Assembly: GCF_007565055.1 (NCBI RefSeq)
Contig: NC_044554.1
Span: 49,573,176 to 49,637,175 of the forward strand
DNA: 64,000 bases
Origin: Rhinopithecus roxellana
Lineage: Eukaryota > Chordata > Mammalia > Primates > Cercopithecidae
Direction: 5' to 3'
Position 1 is the stretch's first letter; each line of letters starts with the position of its first letter. Shown piece after piece: positions 41,201-50,780 of this stretch. The notes under the pieces are model-generated. The model did not search any database and was not told where the DNA came from. It worked only from the letters and a program-made list of their open reading frames with translations. Both the position numbers and the translations under genes were made by a program.

Positions 41201-44200
41201 GGTGCTCGAAGTTCAACTCTACTCAATTCCAGTTATAGAGCAATTTGACCAAAGAATTAGAATCCAATAGGTCACTTAATATGTATCAGCTTAGCATAAA
41301 TGGAAATGGTATTTAGAAAGTGAGCTCATCAACTCACCAAATCTACTGACGGTCTCTGAAAAAACAGCAGTATATAGCTGACTTAGTGGCTCAGTATTGC
41401 ACCTTTAACTATTAGACATCTAAGATCCTTTATCAGCTGCATACAAGCTGAAAAACCAAGACATAATAGATTTCTAGTAAAAGAAATGGCTAGACCAAAA
41501 CCTCTAAGAAAACACACACAGCGCACATTTTGTTAAGTGACCTGTAGGAATTACGGATGGTATCCTGCCCTTTGTCTCTTTATGCCCAGCAGACTTCTCA
41601 GGAAAGCATATAAACTACCTGAATACTTGATGACTGAAGCAGCTGTTCCTGCCGTGGCTTTGAAGCAAGGGTGGATTTAACTACATTGCATGTGCTACAA
41701 TGGGGAAGCTGGTAAAAATAGCATGCAAAGGACAACACGCAGGTACCTGTGGATGAAACCAGCCTTGCCAAAAATACAGTAAATACATAATTATTCTCAC
41801 AGGAGGGCAGCTGAGAAAGAGAAATGAAGACTACAGACAATGCTGAATGGAAAACAAAGATCCTCTATCCCAACAGATCAAAGTGAATCTCCTAGAAATT
41901 TTAATTTCACCACTGACAACCTCAAAGCAAGTTTAAGAAAGTTCTATTATTCTGGAATGAAAATAAAGAGTGAATACGAATCTACAAATAGGCCGTTATT
42001 GATTGCAACATAGAAACCCTAAAGGTCACAAAGTCAGTTGTGCAGTACAGTAACTGAGGTTAATGAGGAACAGCCCATAATGAAAATGCTCACAATTTCT
42101 AGCAATCTGGTCCAAAAACAATTCACCCTATGATATAACTTGTGGTTATATAACTATTAAGAATACTTTCCCAGCCAGGCGCAGTGGCTCACACCTATAA
42201 TCCCAGCACTTTGGGAGGCCGATGGGGGTGGATCACCTGAGGTCAGAAGTTCGAGACCAACCTGGCCAACATGGCAAAACCCTGTCTCTACTAAAAATAC
42301 AACAATTAGCCGGGCATGGTGGTGCGCGCCTGCAGTTCCAGCTACACAGGAAGCTGAGGCAGGAGAATCGCTTGAACCTGGGAGGCGGAGGTTGCAGTGA
42401 GCCGAGATCATGCCATTGCACTCCAGACTGGGTGACAGAGCTACTCTGTCTTAAAAAAAAAAAAAAGTGAGAACCCAACTGTGGACTATTATTACTTTAT
42501 GAAATCACAACCTGAGATGTCAACACTAAAATGGCTGGCTGAGGCCGGGCGCGGTGGCTCAAGCCTGTAATCCCAGCACTTTGGGAGGCCGAGACGGGCG
42601 GATCACGAGGTCAGGAGATCGAGACCATCCTGGCTAACACGGTGAAACCCCGTCTCTACTAAAAAACACAAAAAACTAGCCGGGCGAGGTGGTGGGCGCC
42701 TGTAGTCCCAGCTACTCGGAAGGCCTGAGGCAGGAGAATGGCATAAACCGGGAGGACGGAGCTTTGCAGTGAGCTGAAGAACCGGCCCCACTGCACTCCA
42801 GCCCCCGGGCAACAGAAGCGAGACTCCGTCTCAAAAAAAATAAAATAAAATAAAATGGCTGGCTGGCCGGCCCTAATTCTTTCTATTAGATTGCAAGGTG
42901 AGAGGCAGAACAGAGTGAATAAAACTGTAAGTAGAGTAGACCAACTTTTAAGACATATCCCAGCAGGCACAAGAGCAAAAGACATCTCTGGTCCCAAAGT
43001 GTTGTTCAGTCCTCTAATTTACACGTCAATTTTTCCTGCCTCAGGTACCTGTGCAGTCTGGTCACGCAGAACATGGACGTCATAGCCCAAAAGCTTGAAG
43101 AGGGTGACTAGAGTACTGTGGTCCACATCCCCTCCAGAGCGAAATTCCAGTTCTTTCTCTCCAGTGAAGTGCACATTGCTCAACACCAGTGCTAGGCCAC
43201 GAGGCCGAGACTGCAACCTATAAGCCTGGGAAGGAGAGGCCAGTTAGAGGATGAGCATCTCGATGACAGAAGATTCCCCGGCTAGATTAGACATTTCAAG
43301 AAAACAAAAACATTGTAGTTTTCTTCTTAACCCCCAGCAGGTAAAAACAGACAAATGCTCACATAAGGCATTTAACCAGTAACAACTTTCTGACTAATAA
43401 GGCAGAAAGGAAATGTACATGCAAACTAAGTTCAGGTTCCCTGGAAGGGTGTCTAATTTCCCAACTCTCTTCCTCTTGTCATTATGCAAAAACTCACCAG
43501 CTGGAAGTGTGTTTGATAAAATTCAGGAGTGCAAGGCTTCACCTGAAGGCAGACAGGACCATCTTTATTGTCTAGGGAGTATTCCACAGTATCTGTGGTA
43601 TAGACAGAAAACCAAAAAACTAGTATCTAACTTAACCACCAATCTTTTTTTTTTTTTTTTTTGGAGACGGAGTCTTGCTCTGTCGCCGGGGCTGGAGTGC
43701 AGTGGCCGGATCTCAGCTCACTGCAAGCTCTGCTCCCGGGTTCATGCCATTCTCCTGCCTCAGCCTCCCGAGTAGCTGGGACTACAGGCGCCCGCCACCT
43801 CGCCCGGCTAACCACCAATCTTAAAATGTCATTGTAACTTCAGACATCTCTTGGAACTAGGTTTTGATAAATATTGGTCTCACTCACTCCCCGAAACTGT
43901 AGGCTTCATGAGGGCAGAGACTCTTCGTTTTAGCTCACTAAAGGATTCTCTGCACATAGCTTGCATGTAGCAGATGCTCAACTGGCTGAATGACTAAATG
44001 GGCTAGTTGATAAAAGTCTTGTTCCAATCACTAGGCTGCTCCATCAGCAGGCTGGTGGCCCCAAATGTAGTCTTTTCTCTTTCAGCTTTATAAAGGCCAA
44101 TTGAGCATGAACTTCCTGCCTATATACATGCTACTCAAAGGGCCAATTATCATAAAAACTGTTATCTCGGGTGGAAGAGAAATGGGACCACCTATTTATA

Positions 44201-47200
44201 ATACCCTGCCTAGGCGGTGACTCACGCCTGTAATCCCAACACTTTGGGAGGCCGAGGCAGGCAGATCACGAGGTCAGGAAACGGTGAAACCCGTCTCTAC
44301 TAAAAATACAAAAAATTAGCTGGGCATGGTGGCGTGCGCCTGTAATCCCAGCTACTCAGGAGGCTGAGGCAGGAGAATCGCTTGAACCCAGGAGGCAGAG
44401 TTTGCAGTGAGGTGAGATCGTGTCATTGCACTCCAGCCTGGGCGACAGAGCAAGACTCCATCATAAGAGGGGGAGGTGGAAAACAAAAACAACCTCCTGC
44501 CTAAACTGTCCTACTAGCCCCTTAACAAATTCACTGACAACTGTTCCCAGTATAAAATATGTCTCAGCTGGGTGTGGTAGCTTATGCCTATAATCCCAGC
44601 ACTTTGGGAGGCCAAGACAGGAGGATCACTTGAGGCCAGGAGTTTGACACCAGCCTGAGTAACAAAGTGAGACTCCTTCTCTACAAAAAATTTAAAAGGG
44701 AGCTAGGTGTTGTGGCATGCACCTATAATCCCAGGTACTTGGGAGGTTGAGGCAGGAGGAGCCCTTCAACCTAGGAGTTCGAGGCTGCAGTGAGCTATGA
44801 TGGTGCCACTGCATTCCAGCCTGGGTGACAGAACAAGACCCTATTTCTTAAAAAAAAAAAAAAAAAGGCTCATGTTAGGGCAAAGCCAGATACCAGACAA
44901 GAAAGGAAAAGTCAAACTGGGATCTGGGACACCCCCTCTCCTTTTTTTTTTTTTTGAGACTGACTCTCACTCTGTCGCCAAAGCTGGAGTGTGGTGGCAT
45001 TGTGTTGGCTCACTGCAACTTCCGTCTCCTGGGTTCAAGCAATTCTCCTGCCTCAGCCTCCCGAGTAGCCGGGATTACAGGCACCCACCACCACGCCCAG
45101 CTAGTTTTTATATTTTTAGTAGAGACGGGGTTTCACCATGTTGGCCAGGCTGGTCTCAAACTCCTGACCTCAGGTGATCCACCTGCCTCAGTCTCCCAAA
45201 GTGCTGGAGTCGACTATAGGCGTGAGCCACCGCCCCCGCCTGGGACCCCTTTTAGTCCATCAATTCTCACCTGTCGACAGGCGGACCTTCTTGTGAAGTG
45301 GACAGGACTCACACACCGGGAAAGGGAGACTCAAGTCGTAGTCACAGCTCAACTGTAAGAAATCAAAACTCATGACAGACCTTAGGGAGATGGTCTGCTT
45401 CAAATGCAACAAAATCTAGTCTCCCTCACTCTGACTTATAAATTGCTTTCCAGTCAAACTTTCCTTCCCAACACCCCATATTACTAAAGCTTCATACCGG
45501 TGGGAGTACATGCTGAAGCCCGGAAAGGGTGGTGAGCAACATATCCTCCAGGTGGCCTTGCTTGGTCTCCCTCAGTGCTTCACAGAAGGCATCAAAAGCT
45601 TGGGGACCCCTCTTAGGCAGCAAGTTGAGGAGTTCCACGTTCTGGCTGAAACTGCCCACTTTGGCCTAAGACACAATAATAAAACATGAAATCGTATTTA
45701 CTTCTCTACCTATAATTCTATTTCTCCACGTGAGTTTCCTAGTAGTGTCCTCACTCATCTCAATAATTCTTTTTACAGGAAAAGATATGTTTAGGTGAAG
45801 TCCTTCCTGTTATTCTTGAATTATATGTCATTTCTGTCAAATGCTCTATGGTAGAAGGGCACTTCCATTTCTTTAGAAAGGTACGACATCCAGCTGGGTG
45901 TGGTGGCTCACACCTGTAATTCCAGCACTTTGGGAAGCCGAAGCAGGTGGATCATGAGGTCAGGAGATTGACACCATCCTGGCTAACACAGTGAAACCCC
46001 ATCTCTACTAAAAATACAAAAAATTAGCCAGGTGTGGTGGCACCCGCCTATAGTCCCAGCTACTTGGGATGCTGAGGCAGGAGAATCACTTGAACCTGGG
46101 AGGCAGAGGCTGCAGTGAGCCAAGATCGCGCCATTGCACTCCAGCCTGGGCGACAGAGACTCTGTCTCAAAAAAAAATAAAAAATAAAAAAAAAAAAGGA
46201 AGAAAGATACGACATCCTTTTAATATTTTCTCATGCTCTGTTCCCACCCCTATGATCAATTTATCTTCTCTCTTCTGCCTCCAGATACCTGGATGAGCTC
46301 TCTCATTTCCAAGGTGATGATGTCCTTCTCCAGAAGATGTTCTAACAGTTCACTCAACAACAGCTGTTTGGCTAGCACCACTCGGTTCTTTTTTAGAGTT
46401 TCCTGATGGTGAGGATGCATGCCACACACTCCCAATATCCTACAGATAAAAGGTAGAGGGAAAGGCTGTCAAGTACACAATTTGGCACAGAAGAGTGGAG
46501 TGGAAGAGGCATGAATAGGAAGAACAAAAAAGAGTAAGTCTTCTAATAACCAAGATTATGCATATTTATTGAATCTGGTTAAATCAAAGATGTACTAAGC
46601 AGTAACGTATTGATCATAAGAAAATAATGTCTAATTCCTTATGGTTTATGTTCAGCTGAGATCATCTGAGATGAATGGTCTGACTAGGGGAGGGAAATGT
46701 CTAGCTTAAGCAAAATAATACCCCCAAACATACTTATTTATGAGAAGAAATACTTCTCTGATAGACCAATTTTAATTAAGAGAACTATTTCAGAAAACAT
46801 CTCACATTATTTAAGCTGGTGAAAGTGACAGAAGTTTATAATGATCTTGGATGAGGGCTAAAATAACGCTATGACAAAAACTCAAGCCAACGGCTTTAAC
46901 AGAAAATAAATGAGGTTGACACTAACTCTTTCACTAATGATATAAACATATAATTACATGTTTTTTTAAAACTTTAAGTTCCAGTGACAAAATGGCACTA
47001 GAAATTATCAGAATCCCATTAAGATGTGGATAAGCAGAAAGTATGACAGAAAGTCATAGTGGGTAGGTACTTATCTATTTACTTTAAAAGAGACAGAGTC
47101 TCACTATGCCACCCAGGCTGGAGTGCAGTGGCTCTTCACAGGTATGATCCCATTACAGAGCAGCACAGGAGTTTTGACTCGCCCAGCTTTTGACCTGGGC

Positions 47201-49537
47201 TGGTTCACCCTTCCTTAGGCAACCTGGTGGACCCTGGCTCCCAGGACATCACCACACTGATGCTGAACTTAGTGTGGACACGTGACTGGTACAGCACACT
47301 ACAGCCCAGAACTCCTGGACTCAAGTGATCCTCCTGCCTCAGCCTCCCAAGTAGTTGGGACTACAGGCATGTGCTGTCACCTCCAGCTAATTTTGCCACG
47401 GGCTTGCAAAGAGATCAGCTTCTGCTTATAAACTAAAATAATCCTATTGCCAATATATGTCATCTACATGCCTACTTTACATAAATCCAGAGTTCTCTAG
47501 CCTGCCAAGTCACATTTTCCAAATATGTGACAACAGGAAGGGTGGCACCTGATAGCAGTGAAGATATAGTAACTTCAGTTTATAACTTCAAAACCTACTC
47601 TAAAATGCATCCTGATTTCTAAGGTGTTAAAACAGGAAGGGAGGCCGGGCACGGTGGCTCATGCCTGTAATCCCAGCACTTTGGGAGGCTGAGGTGGATA
47701 GATCACCAGAGGTCAGGAGTTTGAGACCAGCCTGGCCAACATGGTGAAACCCTGTCTCTACTAAAAATACAAAAAATTAGCTGAGTGTAGTGGTGCATGC
47801 CTGTAGTCCTAGCTACTGGGGAGGCTGAGGCAGAAGAATCGCTTGAACCTGGGAGATGGAGGTTGCAGTGAGCTGAAATCATTCCACTGCACTCCAGCCT
47901 GTACGACAGAGCAAAGACTCCGTCTAAAAAAAAAAGGGGGGGGGAGGGAAAAAATGTGTATCTTAGAATCAGTGAAATACCACATATCTATGGAATGGAT
48001 GCACTTGGCTTGGAGATGTTATTGGGTGAGAGATTTATAGTTAGAAGAGGGAAGAGCAGGGTCTTGGAGGAACTGAGAGACCTAAGATAGCAGGTGGGAT
48101 CCTAAAGCAGACAAAGTGGGTTGGAAGCAGTCAACGAATCTGAGGTTTGGAAAAGTGAGCCTGAAACTCCATTTTTCCTTATTTTTACTGTAATATTTCC
48201 GTTACCCCAGACTTTCAGTAAACACCGGCTACAAGAAAAAAAGCTATACAAATAAAAAAATCCACTTAAGAATGAATCACTTTCGAATACATCAAAGCAG
48301 TAATAACGATCACATATAACACTGCAGCTGGGATACCAACCAATGGTGCAGCAGATTTCTTCCATTAGTTTACCAGTAGTATTCGCTCCTTAAATTGTTC
48401 TCTTCCTCTTTTTCCATGACAGCATCCGGGAGTCTTCTCTCTGCCTACCCAATTCCTGTTTTCTTTAGAGGGCCTTTGGCCTCCCCTTAATGTTGATATT
48501 CCATTAGGGACGCCCCTTCAAAGAGCCTTTCCCTAGACAATCTCACCCATACTTGCAACTTACTGACTTACAGTTCTTAACTCTCTCGAGTCCCAGACTT
48601 GAATTTTCAATCAACTCTTTAGTTTTAATCTGAAGCATCAAGCACTCTGCACACCCGCTCCTTCCTCTACTCCATAGTATGAGTCTTAAACGTGAACATT
48701 ACAAAAGTTTCCAATCATTTAGAATTTCAGGACAGAACTGGAAGGGGAGGAGGGGTGAAGGGCACCACGGGAGTTCCTACGTCTTAATTCTGTGTCCTTC
48801 TGCAGGTTCCCTTTGCGAAGACCTTAATCTTCAGTCTCGAGCAGGAGGCATTACAATGTTCTCCTGGGTGATGCCTGCCATGAAATGAAAAGACCGGGGC
48901 AGAGGCATGGACACTTGGAACCACAGGAACCCCCCTGTTCTGCCAAAAGTACTCAATTTCCAAACCCTGTACTGACTTCTTCGAAAATCCGGTGATTGTA
49001 TGCAAAGCCATGCAGATCATGATACAGTCGACACAAATCAAATGCACACCAGGCAGAGCACCGAGGTCTGCAGAAGGTCTCGGCGGTTTTTAAGGGGGCA
49101 GAGTATAGTCTTTTTATAGTCTCCCTCATAAGGGAGCCAGAGGAAACGATGAAGAATCTTCAAGAGAAGCCAAGAGCGGGCAGGACTGCAAAGAGCTCCC
49201 CTTATTTAGAACCCTCGTGGGTTGAACAAAGGGAGGCTAGGGCAGTCTTTTCCCACGAGGGACAAGGCCAAGAGGTCCGCCCGCGGGCCCCTGCGCAGTC
49301 AGGCTCGGAGCTGCTCGGCGGGGCCTCCCACCCTTGGCAGGAAGCGCGGACAAGGCTGCTTTCCGGGGCTCCGAGGGGAGGGGGCTGCAGGGCCGCACGC
49401 CTGGGGCCAACGTTCCCCTTCCCTGGACCCCCCTTAGTAGCCCTAAGACTGTTCCTTACTTACCTGCGTCCCCTGTCAGCGGCCATCAGCTCCTTGTGCT
49501 TGAAGGTAGACCAAGACCCTGTGCTCGGCGCCGCCAT
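32088..49537 (-). CDS. CASP2: CASP2 (caspase-2), complete coding gene, 11 exons
   Basis: Cysteine-aspartate protease of the initiator type, activated by CARD-mediated dimerisation in complexes such as the PIDDosome; acts in cytosol and nucleus in stress-induced apoptosis and ploidy control (established knowledge). Eleven exons splice in frame to 1359 nt, 452 codons plus TGA, the human length. N-terminal CARD in exons 1-3 (about residues 30-120). Catalytic His277 in SHG (exon 7) and Cys320 in QACRG (exon 8) fall at exactly the human numbers. Processing aspartates D333 (VDQQD) and D347 (EESD) are present in exon 9. No frameshift or premature stop. The promoter is a CpG island; the short-isoform exon lies between exons 8 and 9. 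Confidence 0.98.
32377..32486 (-). CDS. CASP2: CASP2 exon 10 (small subunit)
   Basis: Acceptor TTGCAG, donor GTGAGC. Encodes TAAMRNTKRGSWYIEALAQ, VFSERACDMHVADMLVK. RGSWYI is the substrate-pocket strand of caspase small subunits. 110 nt. Confidence 0.97.
32637..33210. mobile_element. Tigger1-type DNA transposon fossil, internally deleted
   Basis: GGCATACTCTGGAGATACTG at the left and AAAGTGCAATAAAATGAGG at the right follow the terminal parts of Tigger1; the transposase interior is missing. Fills most of CASP2 intron 9. Confidence 0.75.
32928..33167. mobile_element. Second Tigger-family element nested in the first
   Basis: CAGCTGAGCATCCCAAATCC at one end and GATACTCAACCTG at the other are inverted copies, with TA at both junctions, and the outer element resumes after it. 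Confidence 0.7.
33225..33374 (-). CDS. CASP2: CASP2 exon 9 (inter-subunit linker)
   Basis: Acceptor GTACAG, donor GTACTT. Encodes DETDHGVDQQDGKNHAGSPG, CEESDAGKEKLPKMRLPTRS, DMICGYACLK, with cleavage aspartates at residues 333 and 347. His replaces Arg in human DETDRG. The donor lies about 15 bases from the end of a Tigger fossil. 150 nt. Confidence 0.97.
33780..34046. other. CASP2 intron 8, AT-rich, nothing recognised
   Basis: No feature supported. Confidence 0.5.
34047..34180 (-). mobile_element. Alu monomer
   Basis: Antisense, one arm. Confidence 0.82.
34181..35984. other. CASP2 intron 8, mostly unannotated
   Basis: Possible ancient L2 scraps near 34560-34660 and 35100-35330; no gene feature. 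Confidence 0.45.
35985..36190 (+). repeat. MIR fossil
   Basis: AAATGCATAATCTCATTTAA and GAGCAAACTGAGATGGA follow MIR. Confidence 0.5.
36361..36530 (-). promoter_or_regulatory. Pyrimidine-rich decoy 3' splice site downstream of CASP2 alternative exon
   Basis: In transcript sense this span is very rich in C and U with many CUUUCU-like motifs and ends in CATGCAG at 36361-36367. It starts about 170 bases 3' of the 61-nt exon. Published work on human CASP2 describes such an element (In100: decoy acceptor plus PTB-binding tract) in this intron, repressing the exon. The position assignment here is inferred. Confidence 0.5.
36700..36760 (-). CDS. CASP2: CASP2 alternative 61-nt exon (short isoform, caspase-2S)
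   Basis: Acceptor CTCAG at 36761-36762, donor GTAAGT from 36699; exactly 61 nt. Spliced after exon 8 it encodes GAIGSLGHLLLFTAATASLA and a final Leu whose third base comes from exon 9; the next exon 9 bases are TGA, so translation stops across the junction. Established knowledge: inclusion gives truncated caspase-2S and a transcript subject to nonsense-mediated decay. Length, splice sites and C-terminus all match the human exon. Confidence 0.9.
36846..36936 (-). CDS. CASP2: CASP2 exon 8 (active site QACRG)
   Basis: Acceptor TGGCAG, donor GTGAGT. Encodes LQEVFRLFDNANCPSLQNK then PKMFFIQACRG. Cys320 is the nucleophile. The exon ends one base into codon 323, completed as Asp by exon 9 or as Gly by the alternative 61-nt exon. 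Confidence 0.97.
37090..37218 (-). CDS. CASP2: CASP2 exon 7 (catalytic His277)
   Basis: Acceptor TTTTAG, donor GTGCGG. Encodes EMQEKLQNFARLPAHRVTDS, CIVALLSHGVEGAIYGVDG, KLLQ. The SHG motif holds the catalytic histidine. 129 nt. Confidence 0.97.
37260..37973. other. CASP2 intron 6, nothing firm
   Basis: Possible antisense MIR at about 37800-37890; otherwise unannotated. Confidence 0.45.
37974..38200 (+). mobile_element. 5'-truncated Alu
   Basis: Linker and right arm, A tail mixed with C. Confidence 0.85.
38353..38651 (-). pseudogene. 7SL RNA pseudogene (RN7SL-like), CASP2 intron
   Basis: Minus-strand sequence follows 7SL RNA end to end, including the S domain that Alu lacks (matching the GTTCGGCATCAATATGGTGA region and the GATCAGTAGTG part), with a T-rich tail at 38336-38352. 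Many substitutions; no sign of an active copy. Confidence 0.88.
38982..39445 (+). mobile_element. MER5A-like hAT fossil split by Alu
   Basis: CTCTCAAAGTGTGGCCCC and AGCATCACCCAAGAACTTG before the Alu; TTCTGATATGTTAAAGTTTG after it. Confidence 0.65.
39053..39363 (+). mobile_element. Alu in MER5A
   Basis: Full length with A26 tail. Confidence 0.93.
39702..40002 (-). mobile_element. Young AluY (Old World monkey type)
   Basis: Antisense; AGAATTTTAAC on both flanks; CCGGATCTCAGC variant. Confidence 0.94.
40010..42173. other. CASP2 intron 6, mostly unannotated
   Basis: Probable L2 remnant near 40930-41070 (CAAGGCCAGCTTAAGTCC); no exon or RNA gene seen. Confidence 0.5.
42174..42466 (+). mobile_element. 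Alu
   Basis: Full length. Confidence 0.93.
42543..42856 (+). mobile_element. Young AluY with many one-base insertions
   Basis: The 5' two-thirds is near-consensus AluY; 42716-42835 carries a cluster of single-base insertions (CGGAGCTTTGCAG, GAAGAACCGGCCCC). Confidence 0.92.
43049..43225 (-). CDS. CASP2: CASP2 exon 6 (large subunit start)
   Basis: Acceptor TCCCAG, donor GTACCT. Encodes AYRLQSRPRGLALVLSNV, HFTGEKELEFRSGGDVDH and ends VHVLRDQTAQ. It includes the RPRGLALVLSN strand conserved in caspases. 177 nt. Confidence 0.97.
43498..43592 (-). CDS. CASP2: CASP2 exon 5
   Basis: Acceptor CCACAG, donor GTGAGT. Encodes DTVEYSLDNKDGPVCLQVK then PCTPEFYQTHFQL. 95 nt. VEY replaces human VEH. Confidence 0.96.
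43647..43808 (-). mobile_element. 5'-truncated young AluY
   Basis: 162 bp with a perfect TAACCACCAATCTT duplication on both sides (43633 and 43809). Confidence 0.93.
43890..44005. repeat. L2-type fossil
   Basis: GGCTTCATGAGGGCAGAGAC and ATGCTCAACTGGCTGAATGA follow L2. Confidence 0.5.
44210..44470 (+). mobile_element. Alu with internal deletion
   Basis: Left arm lacks about 25 bases around GAGTTCGAGACC. Confidence 0.88.
44567..44867 (+). mobile_element. Alu (J-like)
   Basis: Diverged, full length. Confidence 0.9.
44942..45240 (-). mobile_element. Alu beside CASP2 exon 4
   Basis: Antisense on plus, so sense to CASP2; ends 30 bases from the exon 4 donor. Confidence 0.93.
45271..45352 (-). 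CDS. CASP2: CASP2 exon 4 (linker)
   Basis: Acceptor TTACAG, donor GTGAGA. Encodes LSCDYDLSLPFPVCESCPLH then KKVRLST, the CARD-to-protease linker. 82 nt. An antisense Alu (44942-45240) lies only 30 bases past the donor. Confidence 0.96.
45498..45665 (-). CDS. CASP2: CASP2 exon 3 (CARD end)
   Basis: Acceptor CTTAG, donor GTATGA. Encodes AKVGSFSQNVELLNLLPK, RGPQAFDAFCEALRETKQ and ends LSGLQHVLPP. 168 nt, 56 whole codons. Confidence 0.97.
45890..46198 (+). mobile_element. Alu
   Basis: Flanked by ACGACATCC duplications; 90 bases from CASP2 exon 2. Confidence 0.93.
46289..46439 (-). CDS. CASP2: CASP2 exon 2 (CARD)
   Basis: Acceptor CTGTAG, donor GTATCT. Encodes ILGVCGMHPHHQETLKKNR, VVLAKQLLLSELLEHLLEK and DIITLEMRELIQ, most of the CARD helices that bind RAIDD. 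151 nt. Confidence 0.97.
46441..47087. other. CASP2 intron 1, nothing recognised
   Basis: AT-rich; no feature supported. Confidence 0.5.
47088..47391 (-). pseudogene. Second 7SL RNA pseudogene, CASP2 intron 1
   Basis: Minus-strand, near full length: Alu-like ends enclose the 7SL S domain (TTCAGCATCAGTGTGGTGA-like). Diverged and presumed dead. Confidence 0.87.
47643..47936 (+). mobile_element. Alu
   Basis: Full length. Confidence 0.93.
47940..49249. other. CASP2 intron 1 (5' part), nothing recognised
   Basis: No exon, RNA gene or repeat supported before the CpG island. Confidence 0.5.
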
Positions 49538-49910
49538 TTCCCGCTTTTCCCGGGCTCTGCACTGTGCACCGCCCACAGCCCAAACAAACCGGGGGCCGTC
49601 GCCTCGCCCACATCCCTCCCCCACACGCGGACACACATTGCGCCTGCGCCTGCGCCCCGCCGCGCCCCCACGCCAGGCCACCGCGTCCCCCCGCCCGGGG
49701 CGTGCGCAGGCGCAGAGCTCTAGCGGCGGCCGCGCGGGCCAATGGGGTGAAGTGGAGAGCTGGGCGGAAAGACAAAAGGAAGAGAAGGAGCGGGGCGGGG
49801 CAAAGGGCGGGGAAAGAGCGAGGGCGGGAGGGTGTGCGCCGTTAGGCCTGGGAATCCGATTGGTTATCGATTCCCGCGGAAATCACCCCGGTACCTCTCC
49901 CGCCCCCTGG
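49250..49910. promoter_or_regulatory. CASP2: CASP2 CpG-island promoter
   Basis: A strongly GC- and CpG-rich block surrounds CASP2 exon 1. It contains GC boxes (GGGCGGGG around 49790-49815) and several NRF1-like TGCGCAGGCGCA / GCGCCTGCGC strings (about 49640-49655 and 49702-49714). There is no TATA box, as expected for a housekeeping gene. Confidence 0.75.
49464..49537 (-). CDS. CASP2: CASP2 exon 1 coding part
   Basis: ATG at 49535-49537 opens MAAPSTGSWSTFKHKELMAA, then DRGR and a split Arg; donor GTAAGT at 49463. Start chosen by match to the human N-terminus (MAAPSAGSWSTFQ in memory). The frame stays open upstream to an ATG at 49679-49681, listed under findings. Confidence 0.96.
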
Positions 49911-49958
49911 CCGGCCTATGGCGATAACTTCACGGAGACTTGTGTGGCTGGAGTTTTG

Positions 49959-49964
49959 CTTTAT
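49959..49964 (-). terminator. Candidate TMEM139 poly(A) signal
   Basis: AATAAA on the minus strand, about 1.16 kb past the TMEM139 stop and only 50-100 bases before the CASP2 CpG island. Confidence 0.45.
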
Positions 49965-50644
49965 TGAAGTTGAACGGTTGGGGCCAGGCTGCGGAGGAGA
50001 CTGAGAGCGCGACAAGGTGCTGGGCAGATACCCGCGCGGGGAAGGAAGACTGGCTTAGGAGGGGGCGTCAGCTATGGTTTAGCAGCTTCCTGCGACCGAA
50101 ACCTACATCACAGCCGCAGCACACAATTCCAGGAAACCTGGTGCTCAATATTGGGATCTCAGGAATCCGGACCGGCGGCTGGGGTGAAAGTCTAGCGGTC
50201 AGAGCGCAGGAGTGAGGAAGAAGCTATTAGAGACTCTTCGCAAGTGGCCCCAGGGCTTCATATGGATGATTCAAGAGGGAATCTCCTGGCCAGAAAAGCT
50301 CACATGTTTCACTCTTTCTGGCCTTCATACCCACCCTCCACCTAGGGCCACTGACTCCACTGTTTTCAAATACATTGGGGACCCTGCACTGGGGACTGCT
50401 CTCTAGCACCTGGGCAGGAGAGGCACAGACACTGCTACCCATGCGGAGCAGGGATCACCAGAGCGTTGACTGAGTTTGCTCGTCCAGGAGGCTGGGGACA
50501 TGCGTGCCCATGCTCAGCCCACCCCCTCTGTAGACACAATTGGTCCCCCATTCTGTTTATAGGAAGTCTTCCACCCTGCACCAGCAGCTGTCCCTAGATA
50601 GGGATTGGGAGACATGCATGTGGCTTGGCTTCCTATTACCTTGT

Positions 50645-50780
50645 GTTGAAAACACAATAGGCTTTGGGATCAGGAGTTAGTGTTATTTACTAGCAGTGTG
50701 CCCTCGTGCACATTGTCAAACTCCTCTGAATCTTGGAATCCTCATTTTTCAATAATAACTCACAAAGCTGGCAAGCCTAA
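50645..50780 (-). repeat. MIR fossil in TMEM139 3' UTR region
   Basis: TTTACTAGCAGTGTGCCCTCG and AATCCTCATTTTTC follow antisense MIR. Confidence 0.45.

Noticed and set aside
49149..49967. 272-codon plus-strand open frame across the CASP2 CpG island
   Set aside because: Antisense to exon 1, low-complexity Pro/Arg/Ala composition typical of GC-rich DNA, no recognisable domain.
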